Origin: Plantago major
Lineage: Eukaryota; Streptophyta; Magnoliopsida; Lamiales; Plantaginaceae
Length of the DNA stretch: 64,000 nt
Direction: 5' to 3'
Assembly: GCA_026545765.1 (NCBI GenBank)
Contig: CM048844.1
Coordinates: forward strand, 58,066,932 to 58,130,931
In this document: positions 13,801-25,800 of the stretch, piece after piece
Position numbering within the stretch: position 1 is the stretch's first letter
Layout: each line of letters opens with the position of its first letter
The notes under the pieces: generated by a model
Databases searched by the model: none
Told to the model about the DNA's origin: nothing
The model's input: the letters and a program-made list of their open reading frames with translations, nothing else
Translations under genes and position numbers: made by a program

Positions 13801-16800
13801 GGCTTCACGCTGCTGTGCATTGTTTTGGGCCTTTTGGCCAGGGTAAAGAAAGCTATATTGGGCACATTAGATTCAAAGAGTGATTAGACTATTGTGATTT
13901 GTAAAGTCAATCAGACAGGTTACATATTGTTGCATATGATTTGAAGTTGTAAAAATCTCATCATCTCTCCTAGAATAAATATCTGTGATCTACCTGATGT
14001 GACATATACAGGGATCTATAGTATTTCAAAAAGTAGTAAATAATCAGTTACATCAAATTTGACAAGGAGGCTACATATGTATGCTGTAACAAATACTTGG
14101 TCTACTTTTTGTTTATCCATCATTTTGGTGAGAACTTGTAAGTTTATGTTCCTCTTTCATGTTGTCATACATAAGATTTTTAGATTCCCTATATCATTTC
14201 ACTCGAGTTAAATACTTGGTCTACTTTTTGTTTATCAATCACTTTGGTGAGAACTTGTAAGTTTATGTTCCTCTTTCATGTTGTGATACATAAGATTTTT
14301 AGATTTCCTATATCATTTCACTAGTTAAATAATAATGTGGAATATGACATATGCTATGTTGGATCATTACAGTTACAAGATTCTATTTAGCTTAATTTTC
14401 TAATCTGTATGCAAGGAAATGGAAGGTCGTTCGTTGGGGCCGTCTGTGCAATTTGATACATTTGGATTTACCGCTGCTGAGCTTGCACGCAAACAAGCTG
14501 AGAAGGAGCAACAGCAAAGGTTCTTGTCTTGTTGTCATTCTTACACTGGATACAAGTAAAACTACCAATAAAAATTGACCGCTAGTTCTATGTGTGTTGT
14601 ACAATGCCCTTTCTCTGTGAAGATTGATCAATTGGTCTCGTGCAGTAGCTGCACCATGGTTAACTTTAACTTTGATCCTTGATACCTGAGATGGAATTTG
14701 CCAAGAGTTGGTTCCTATTACAGTATAATATATAATCTGATGCAGTATTGTAGGAGTATTAATTATTAAGTTGACGAGCATCTATATTTGAAGTCTATTA
14801 CTATTACTGATGGTGAACAAAATCCGCCAAGAAGAAAAACTCAAGCTACAAAAACAAATGGGTAAAGTTTAAGGATCAATATGGGATAAGAAGAAAATGA
14901 CAATGAAAAAAAAAGGATATATCTTATTAATTTAAGTACCAGTTATTGTCCATAAATTTTCCTGCATGCTTAGAGAATCTATTCCTAGAGAATGCGGCTT
15001 AAGGTTTTTGCCAGGCGTAAATAAGATACTCATTTATGATATAATTTCATTAGTTGAACTGCAACATAGATAGTCGCCGCACTGTCCTGGAGATGCTTGC
15101 TTTACGTTGTGGGCCATCTAGTAAGTGCTCTCCGTTCAAAATGACATCTAATTAATTCTTTACTCACTCTCCCATACTTTCATTATTTCTCATACTTCAT
15201 TGGTTACCCCATTCTTTATTCGTTATCCTTTAAAAAGTGCAAGTGTTTCCAGGACAGAGGGGGTACCGGGTAGTGTAAGCTACAGTGATTCATGGGATTC
15301 CAGAATTGGTCCATCCTTTTTTAATTTTGTCTCCTCTCTGTAGTTTTTATAAGCTTTATAGGAATTAGCTGTTGCTCTATTCTGTTTTGTATCTGAACCT
15401 CTGCGCTTTCTCATATCAGCTTCTCTAATCAGGCTAAGTTTTACTTTATGATCTGCAGTTGCGGCTGTTAGAAGTGTTTTTAATATTTGGACCATTAACA
15501 CTAATGGCATCTGGTGTTTGGTTTTGGACTCTGTTTCTTATTGATCCAAATATTCTAATTTCTTCTTGTACTTATTTTTCTCCTATCACAGGCCCTCGAT
15601 TATTCCTGGACCTGTACCAGATGAACTGATCGTCCCAGCTACGGAATCCATTGGTTGGTTCTTTTTCATAGCCAAAGACAACCATTAGCAGCATCAAGAA
15701 AGAAAATATTATTGCAACCAGTTTTAGAAATGAATTAATTGAAGTAGGAGCTGTTCATTTAAAGCTTGAATACTGGATATACAATAAATGAATTAAATGA
15801 ATTATCACCCTGTCCCGAACCATTGACGATCAGTGTTAACTATAAAATAATTATCACAAGTCACAACAACTCTGAAAAAAGAATCGTTGAGAGTTGGACC
15901 ATTCATTTGTTCCTCATCATGTTTGAATTCAAAATGGACATTGTATTTGCTGATCTCATCTAATCACATCAAACATGCTTCTTTTCTACTGGGGTCTATC
16001 TAGTGGAGTAATGTTAGATTTCAAACAAATTGAATCAGTCAATATAATTCTGGAAGTCAAGTGTACCTTGAGCCCACTTGGGCATGTACCTCTGCCACTG
16101 GTTTCCTAGTGAATGTTCAGTTATAGTAATACATATATGTGTCATGTGGCGTCACCTCTGAAATTTTGATGATTCTGTTGCTTAGGGGTCAAATTGCTTT
16201 TGAAGATGGGATGGCGACAAGGTCGGTCCATTAAGGATGCCAGCAGGAACTCTCAGTATGGTATGTTTTCAGCACTTTATTTTTGTCTCAAAGCTGCAAT
16301 GACATGTGCATATATTTGAATTTACTCAGGGTAATCAGAGAATTTAGAGATGTCCCCACTCCCCACAACCTTCCTATTTAAATGTGACACATTGTTTGCC
16401 TGATCAAAAGGGTTTGATGTTCTTACTGGTTTTCTAAATAACATAAATTTATATTTGCCCAAGAGACCTGCCACCAAAGGAGAGGGGAAACTGATGGCTA
16501 CTCTTGTTCAGACATTAGACTTGTAGTAAACTGATGCCTGGGAACTATGTATTTAATGTCTTTTTTCCGGGATAACGGCATAAATGGTCCATTAAGTTTG
16601 CTAGGTTGGCACGTGCAGGTAAGGTTTTCATGGTCATGGCGAACCTAGTCCAACCTTTGCAAACTTTGGCAAGTTTAGTCCAAAAATCATGGTTTAGTCG
16701 AAGTCAAAACGTGGTCAACACAAATTGGTTGGCGTGGCGAACCAACTTGGCGAACTAGGGCTACAGGCTCGAACTGATCGCCATGTCACTGCTAACAGTG

Positions 16801-19800
16801 TAGATGACATTACTTATGACATCATAAATGACTTTTCCTAAATTTGATTCTAAAATTAAAGAAAAGTCTTATTAAAACGTCTCTTTCCCAGCTAAAAGTA
16901 ACGAATTTTACCCAACTAACGTGAGCTAATGTTCATGATTTTGTTCATAGTTTTCTGGTTCATTCTCCAGTTAATGTTCAGGTTATTTTTCTGGTTTCTA
17001 GTTCATTTCTCCACTTCATGTTCATACCATTTTCTTGTTTTCTACTTAATATTTCTACATAATCGTTATCAGGTATTGTTGTTTCATTTTAGCTGTATAA
17101 AATTCTGGTTTTCTTTAATATTTTTGAGTTCATATGGTTTAATTTAGGGAGATTTAAGAAAGTTTGGTTTGATTTAGCTGTGTAAAATTCTGGTTACTGA
17201 TCTGGACATTTTAGCTGTTTTTTGAATTTGTTTTAAGTAATCTTTTTTTAAAAATAATCAAATTAAAAAAAAATCATATTTATGACGTCAAAAACAGTGT
17301 TTGCAGGCAGTGACATGGCCATATTTATGAGCCACGTCAACCAATTTGTGTTGACCACGCGTTGACTTTGAGTTGGCCATGATTTTTGGACTAAACTTGC
17401 CAAATATTGCAAAAGGTTGGACTAGGTTCGATCCACCTTTAGTGGGTTACAGACAGGCTATTTTCTCGTCATTCACTGGAATATAGTTCCTGGATTCTTG
17501 CTTTCGAATTGATCGTAAGACCTTGGAAGAATTGTTGGAAAATTGGAATAACATAATGCTCGAAGTTTTCTGAATAAATGACCTGCTATATCTTTCTGTG
17601 AAGATGTACGCAGGGAAGCTCGGAAAGCTTTTCTTGCACTCTCATCAGAGGAGCAGGCAGGCTCACACTTGGATGAAGAGGATGCTAGGAAGGCCCTTGA
17701 TCTGCCTGCTGATAATGACGACCATTTGTTTAGAAGCACACCGGTAAGCTTTATATCACCCTATAACTCCTATCAACTGAATGTGATTGCATGTCCTGAC
17801 AAACTTGCAAAGCCCTACCTATAGACAAGATGAAAGGTCCGGTACAAGCCTACAGATGCAGGAATTGCGTGCATAGCTTATCTGGAGAAACTTAAACAAG
17901 AAAAAAAGACAACTCACAACAAACTTAACCGTTAAAAAGTTTGGTTTGCATAAATAGTTTGGACAATGGCACATTGTGATAACTGTCTCACATGCAATCT
18001 GAAATATGACAACTTTCTCCTAATCGGTTTTAATACCAAGAACACACATAATTTTGTGAGGTCCCTCTTTGAAAATCTGAAGAAGCAAACTTGGTTCCGC
18101 CACGGGGAGGGGGGCTGTATTGAGCGCCTTTAGTGTCTTTTCTCTTCACAGGGATAGCTGAATTGGAAATTCTACGTCTGAATAAAAACTTTTCTACTCA
18201 TCTCAACGAAGTAGGGATATGGATGCCAGAGGCATTGAAGATAACCCATCAGTTGGAACAAGTTCAAGAAGATGATTCACTTCTTCCCTTTAACGTTCTA
18301 CTACAGATTCTATTTTGATGGTCTGGTACAATTTGTTGTGTAATATCTTCATTTAAAGTGATGAATTTGCCAGAGGGTTAGTAGGACTAAGTAATTTGCT
18401 CCGTTCATGTGAGAGTAGCATAACATGCAACAACTGTGACTATAGACGTGGAACTTTGTCACAGAGTCTGTCAATCACATGTGTAGATGACCAAGTTGTT
18501 TTTGTAATTTAGTATTAGATCAAGGTCCTCTTTTTATTGCTCCTTAATTTTTATTTTTATTTTTTTGTCCCTTCTCATTGGTTGAAAAATGAAATTAGTG
18601 GTACTTTGGTTGGATATTTTGTGTCCATATAAATTTCCAGTTGAGCATACTTGCTATGAGCCCGATAATTTCATCTGCATTAATCTTGCTTTGCTTACCC
18701 TTGGAAAATTGTTTATCACTAAAATCAAGTGCAGTTGAAGTTGCATTTCGAAGTTTTTTCTTTCTTTCTTTTCTCCAGCAATCTACTTCATATATTGGCA
18801 CGTTACACATATCTTTGCTGGGCAAATATTGAGACCTAATATGTTCTTTTAGACACAGCAATTGCATTTGAAAATTGTTACTAGGATTCAATATTTATAG
18901 TTAGCTTTTTCAGGCATTTGTTCTCAACCCAAAGCAGGACTTACACGGATTAGGCTATGATCCCTTCAAGCAAGCTCCGGAGTTTAGGGGTGTGTATTTT
19001 TCTTCCTTGAGGTAACCACTTCTGAACCTTATTATTTGTTCACATTGGAGGTTGACTACTTTTCTTTTGCTTCAGAGAAGAAAAGACAGCGAACTTCTGG
19101 GCGCAGGGACATTCAACATAATATGTCACTTTCCATGAAAGGTAAAAACTTCTGGAGCCTCACATGCCTTTTTTCACTTTTACCCGGACTTGGTCTAACC
19201 TATCTACTGCATATAATTTCCAGAAAAGGTAGGTCCTGGTTTCGGAATTGGTGCACTTGAAGATATGGATGCTGAAGATGAAGATGTATATGCTCCAGGT
19301 AAGCGCTTTTAACTTGCCTTTTTTCTTACTAACCGGAAAATCAAGGTATCACTAGTCCAATTCTTTCCTCTTTTAATCGTATCACTCTTATTCTTTATTA
19401 TCTTTGTTCTTCATGTTTTTACTTTGCCATCTAAAATTTTGCATTGAATACAGAACTTAAGTTCAATGATTTCTGCTTGGGTTGAGGTAGGGATTTAGCA
19501 ACTTAATAGCAGAAGTAATAACTGGAGCAAGTGTATCTGAATGTGTTTTCATTTAATAAACCTTGAGAAAAAAAATTGTGGTTGAAAAAGAGATTTTATC
19601 TGTTATTGACTATCGTACTTGAGTTTTGATTTCCATAAAAAAGGCAATATCAACTTACTAACAAAAGAATAACTATCAATATGATGTAATAATCATGATC
19701 AGGCTACTTGATGTTCAATAGACACAGAAGTCAGCATGCATGTTAAACCTTAGAAATATTATTATGATCATATGTACAAATTCCAAATCTGTGGACAATT

Positions 19801-22800
19801 TTTTTGAACAGGATATGATTTTCAAGATACTTATGTCCAAGAAATAGAAGAGCCATCATCAGTGAAAACAGATACTTTGCGGATCTTAGATAGTAAAAAG
19901 CATGATGTTCTGTCTGGATTTAAACCAGCATCAACTTCTGATATCCAATTCCAAAGGTAATATTGTTTATTCTTCCTTTATTTGTTATAGTAAAGTGCAA
20001 AACGTCATTTTCATAGATATCTTCAGTGCTGAAGTGACCTATCATCTCTTTTTTAATGATTATCAGAATTTGAAATTGATTAGCTCAGCTACATTCTGTC
20101 TAGATCAAGATTAATCCTTTTGAGTGTCTTGGAAGTTTTTTTTTTTTATTGCTTGATGAAGGTTAAATTAGTTTTTACAACTCTGCTCATTGAGGAAAAA
20201 TTACATAAAGACCCCCATACATATGCTAAATTACACATAAACACGGGTTCTGTTAAAATCCTACTATTAGACCCTCCCATCGTTAGTAATTTGTTACTTT
20301 CAGCCCCATAGCCGTTAAGTTTTCCAAATATTCCTCTGATGACATCACAAATCTGAATTAATAAAATAAGAAATTAGAAAGATGGGCAGAGCTGCCCATG
20401 GCCGGCGAACTGAGCTGATGGGAGCTTTTAGTTCAGCCACTGGCGGAGTGATGCGGTCCAAACAGATTAGAAGTTGCTAGCAATTCTGCGAATTATTTTA
20501 GTTTACTGCTTTTTGTTATATTTTCTTAGTTTTCCTAGTTTTGAATTATTTTTGGTATTTTCCTTATTCGTAGTTGATTAGGAGTTGGTAATTTCCATTT
20601 AGTTGGTTAGGAGTTTTACTATTTAATTACTTGTTCATTGTTTTATCATACAGTTTTGAGATATTATATGAAAAACAGAGGTGTTCCTCCAAATCTGTCA
20701 ATTTTCGGTATTCCTGTGAATCAACGAATCTCTTGATCCATCAATTCTCGGTATTCCGTTGAATCAACGAGTTTTGAGTCAATTCTTGGTATTCAGCAAG
20801 AATCAACGAGATTTGAGTTTATTGTTCTTGTATCCAACCACGCACGCTGCATCAGATTGGTATCATATTCCAGGTGATCTGGGCCGATTTTTGTGAAGAA
20901 AATCAGCCCAGATCAAGCTATACAAAATTTTCGTATAGCTTGACAGCACTGCGCAGTCCGAGTAAAACGGAGTTTTCCGTTGATTCCGCCGTTGGATCGT
21001 CACGAAATTTCGACAGCATCAAGACAACTCGTTGAACTAGAATCTGAATGGTGGAGATCGGAATCGAATCAGGTTTGACAGGTCAAATCGCGTGCGGTGT
21101 CAAGCAGTAGATTGCTGGAAACTAAGATCCTGAGTTATGCCACCTCAACGAGCCTGAGCTATGCTGAGCTGCTGTGAAGAGACAATGATGATCTGCGGAG
21201 ACAGGTCGAAATTCTGACCAACATTTGGACGAAATCAGCCAGACGCGTGACGATGTTACTCCGACGGACGAAAATCCTTGGTTTAAACAAAACGGTTCTC
21301 CTGGACGTGATCGCCGTTGGGAAATTGGCTTCAAGGTGGACATCCCGGATTTCGATGGTAGCCTTCAAGCTGAGGAGTTAATAGATTGGTAATCCCTAGT
21401 TGAAGAGATTCTGGATTTCAAAGAGGTTCCAGATGATTGTCGTGTCCCGTTGGTTGCGATTCGTCTGCGTGGTCGTGTCAAGCATGGTGGCAACAGTTGA
21501 AACAGACTCGTGTCCGTAACTCCGTACTGGCAAAGAAAAGATTTCCAGTTGGGAGAAATTCAAGAAACATATTCGCGCTGCGTTTTTGCCCTATAACTTC
21601 GAGCGTGAATTATATCAGTGTTTTCAAAACCTTCGCCAGGGATCTCATTCGGTTGCTGATTACACTACTGATTTTTTCCAGTTGCCCGTACAGATCTTAA
21701 TGAGTCGCCCCTTCAATTGTTTCTCGTTATATTGGTGGGTTGCGTATGCAGTTGCAAGACGTTTTGAACATGTTTGATCCCCTAACGGTTGCAGAAGCGC
21801 ATCAACGTGCTTCCCAGGCAGAAAAACTGTTGGCCCGACGTGCAAACGTGAGCTTTCGACAACCCCTTGCCTTGACAAGTGCTGCTAGCCTGTCAACACT
21901 GCCTGTTCGCAAATCTGTTGAACAACAACCTCCAGTTCGTGGCCAGTCAAACACTTTCCAAGGATGCCCTAATGATATTAAGTGCTTTAACTGCGGTGAA
22001 TTTGGCCATCGTCAAGCAGACTGTCGCAAAGCTCCCTCTGGTTCCCACGGACTCCTTGCTGCTCATAACCCCGTCTACGATGCTGACCCGTATGATGAGG
22101 AAGTAGTTGAGGAGTATGTTTCGGGAGATGTTGGTCCTATGTTAATGTTGCGACGGACTTTCTTGACCCCCCGTGCACCTGATCAGACCGAGTGGTTACG
22201 CAATAACTTGTTCCAGTCCACTTGCACAATTGGCGGGAAAGTTTGCACCTTTATTATCGATGCAGGCAGTTGCGAGAATGTGATTTCGGAGGTTGCGGTT
22301 TCGAAATTGGGACTTGTTCCCGACTCTCATCCCAAGCCTTGCAAGCTTGCCTGGCTCAATAAAGGTACTGATGTTACTGTTTCCAAACGTGTTCTGGTGA
22401 ATCTTTCTATTGGTTCGACTTATAATGATGACGTATACTGTGATGTGGTTCCTATGGATGCTTGTCACTTACTGCTTGGACGCCCTTGGCAGTATGATCA
22501 TTCTGTTACACATGATGGTCGTTTGAATACGTATTATTTCTTGTTTCGCGGAAAGAAAATTGTGTTAGTGCCTTCTAAGCCTCATGTGGCTTCCCCAGTT
22601 ACTTCTGCACCCCAAACCACCCTCTATCTCGAGTTCCTTTTCAGTCTGCCATGGAGGAATCTGGTGTGGTCTTTATCTTATTCTGTGACCCAGTTACCGC
22701 TGCTACTCCTATTGTTCCAGCTATTGGGGTTCAACCATTACTGCAGGAGTTCGTTGATGTGTTCCCTGAGTCCCTGCCCACCGAGTTTTCCTAGTTTAGG

Positions 22801-25800
22801 AGTTGGTAATTTCCTTTTAGTTGGTTATGAGTTTTACTATTTAAGTACTTGTTCATTGTTTTATGAGACAGTTTTGAGATATTATACGAAAAACAGAGGT
22901 GCTCTTCCAAATTTGTCAATTTTTTGTATTCCTGTGAATCAAGGAATCTTGATCCATCAATTCTCGGTATTCCGTTGAATCAACAAGTTTTGAGTCAATT
23001 CTCGGTATTCTTTAAGAATCAACGAGATTTGAGTTTATTGTTCTTGTATCCAACCATGCACGCTGCATCACGGAGCTTTACTGGCGGACAACAGAGCTCA
23101 TCTCCGTCCTTGATTAAGGTTTTCCAAAATTTGTTTTTCATGTTTTCTAATTTTCTTATTTTGCTTTCTTTTTTTTTCCTTCCAGAAATTAGGGTCATTT
23201 TGGTCTTTTTTGCATCTTTTAACGGCAGGAGTCTAAAACTCTCTTTTTAAGGGAGCCCAGGTTTATGTGTGATTTTAGCGTATACCTGGTTTATGTACGC
23301 AATTTCCCCAAAAGTTAAAGATAGAAAAGATATCTTGGGGTGGAAGTTAAGTTGCCAGGTACTTGTCAAGCTTAGCTTGACTAAGTCAGAGTTGAAGATT
23401 TGTCTGTTATAATTTAAAAGAAGCAACCAAAAGATCATAGAATATCTTTCTGGCATTGGTTACATGCTCATTTATTGGTTATCTAGTAAGTGAAGTCTTA
23501 CCACCAGTTGCAGTGCCTCACCAGGTTGTTCGATCGGTATATGGTTTATGTGTGTGTGTCAATCTTGTATATTTATTTTTGGAATTCATTGCTTTAACCC
23601 ATTCTTAATGGAGTAACTCTCATAAAAATACCAGTTTTTGTTAAGCATTAGAAAAAACCACTACAAACACTTGGGTATGCGTAGGGGGGACTATGCTTCA
23701 ATATTGCCTGACCCTCGCTTCCAAGAGAAGATGGAACTGCATAGTGAAAAGGTTGTGGGGCTGACATGAAAACAGATTGAATGATGCAATAAAGTTCAAA
23801 TGTCTGACAAGGATAATACTAAAAGTATATCGCTGTGTTGTATTGATGCAATAAAGTACATCTAATTTCTACTTCATAGCCTGACAAAGTAAAATAAAGT
23901 GCTCATGTTACCAAAAAGCATTTAATGTTTAAAGGGGTATATGTAAGGTCCGAGCAAAATAGTTCTAAGAAATTGCAGACTTGAATGGCTTGTTTGCATG
24001 ATAAATTTGTGTTGAGTTAAATTTACATGACTATGAATGATTATGTTCAGTTGACTATAACTCTTTCCAGACTAATAATAATGTAGGTTGTACTAATATT
24101 ACCATGACGATAACAGTCTTATCATTTTATTCTTAATTAACTCTCAAGGAAAGTACCTTTTTACCATGTATATATGATTGAATTAAAAGGGAATTCTTAC
24201 GAATTAGTATCATGTGGGGTAAACTCATTGCTTCAAGTTCAGTCTAATGATTGTGAGTGAGACTCACATAATTCTTTTTCACAAGTCCTGAAGAAAACTC
24301 TTAGTATGTCCTTGTGAGGTCAACAAATTAAGCCATAAGAAAATGGAAATAAAGTGAAACAAGTTAGAACGCCTATTAGGTAGACTGGTAGAGATATTTG
24401 ATGAAATCTCTCCCCTTTGCCAGGTCGAAACGAAGAAAGTTAGTTGTGTGTCTGGCTTTGCTTACTCACCAAACAGAATTTCTAGTGAAATCAACTAAAA
24501 TAATGTAAAAACCAGTGAATGAAGCGACCAAATCCACAGAAAAATAATGTACCTAAGAATCACTTGTGAAGTCCTTGGGGGTTCCAACATTTATTTGATT
24601 GTATCGAACAATCAAATGGAAGTTTGAAAAGAACTTCTGTACTATTTTGACTAGGATTATGCTCTGAAATCTTGTAGGTACAATACATATTCTTGTTTCA
24701 GTGTCTATAGAATGAGGTTGAAGAACCATTTAATAGAAGCAAATATTGGTGCCAAGGAAAAAAATTTTCTATAAAGGCCTAATCATATGTATTAGTCTTC
24801 ATCTCAGCATACCTCAGGATTCAACACTATCATAAAGGATAATGAAGTTCTCTTAGTTAGTTTTCTTACTTATTGGGCTGTGTTGATTATTGTATGTTAA
24901 CTTCCATGATGTACAAGGTCCTCCAACAGCTGTTTCAAAGTCGTCGTTACGATCTCTTGAACGTACTTGCTTATCTGGGTTGCTTTGTGATCTAATTCTG
25001 GATCATACCGATGTGTCCGGATGACACTACTCATGTCACTTCTTCATAGTGTTTAAACAAATTGCTGAAGGAAAAGATATGTCGAGTAAAGTTAATTTGC
25101 TATTTGCCACGTCATGGACTTTATATTTGAAAATGTGAAACAGTTAGTCCACAGAAAACATGCTTGCTATTACATGTTATGAATTCCTTACAAATTCTTT
25201 TATTTCGGATTTAAGTGCTGTCCACAAGATTTAATGTTGCAAATTTTGATATTTATCTTAGCTTAATGTGTGGCAATATCCTCTTATGATATATACAGAT
25301 TTGATCCTCCTAAGGTTCCGGGGGATTTTGTTCCCCATCACAAGTTTCCTGGTCCACTTGGAAATAATTTCAACAGTTCTGAAATTCCTCCACCAGAGGT
25401 CCCTCCTCCAGAAGATAACAGTGTTAAGGTCTGTATTGAAGGCGTTGCAACTTTAGTTGCTCGTTCTGGAAAATTGTTTGAGGATCTCCAGAGGGAGAAA
25501 AATCAAGGGAATCCATTGTTTGGCTTCCTTACAGGTGGAAATGGTTGTGATTATTATTCGAGGAAACTCTGGGAAGAGCGTCAAAAGCGTACTGATCAGA
25601 TAAAACTGTGGGATGTGAAAACCCCGACGAATTCGGAGAAACTGACTGCTGAAAGACGAGGGAAACTTTTAGGAGAAAAAGCTCTGGAGAGAAGCTCAAA
25701 AGATCCAGGCTCTGTGGCTGCTTCTGTTGGCACTGTTAATATCCAATTTAACCTTTCAGAAACATTCACTAAACCGGCATCAATTGTAAGTAGTGATCTT

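Larger units (their letters stand above)
20449..23070 (+). mobile_element. Ty3/gypsy LTR retrotransposon, internally deleted, with 5-bp TSD
   Basis: The 5' LTR starts TGATGCGGTCC and the 3' LTR ends GCTGCATCA. The flanks carry an exact 5-bp duplication CGGAG (20444-20448 and 23071-23075). A primer binding site follows the 5' LTR. Gag and protease are present. Reverse transcriptase, RNase H and integrase are absent: the sequence passes from the start of pol into the 3' LTR near 22785. It lies in the same orientation as TGH. Confidence 0.92.
20192..23311. mobile_element. Mutator-like TIR element in TGH intron 11, split by a gypsy element
   Basis: The left end (GAAAAATTACATAAAGACC ... TAAATTACACATAAAC) is repeated as its reverse complement at the right end (23235-23311), giving imperfect TIRs of about 80-90 bp. 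The original interior was short and GC-rich (20385-20448 and 23071-23100). It is now interrupted by the gypsy insertion at 20449-23070. Related end sequences occur at 48608 and 49510. Confidence 0.65.

Noticed and set aside
18133..18318. Possible extra TGH exon at 18.1-18.3 kb
   Set aside because: TGH reads straight from exon 7 (17743) to exon 8 (18914) in the conserved protein order, and this frame has no counterpart in the family.
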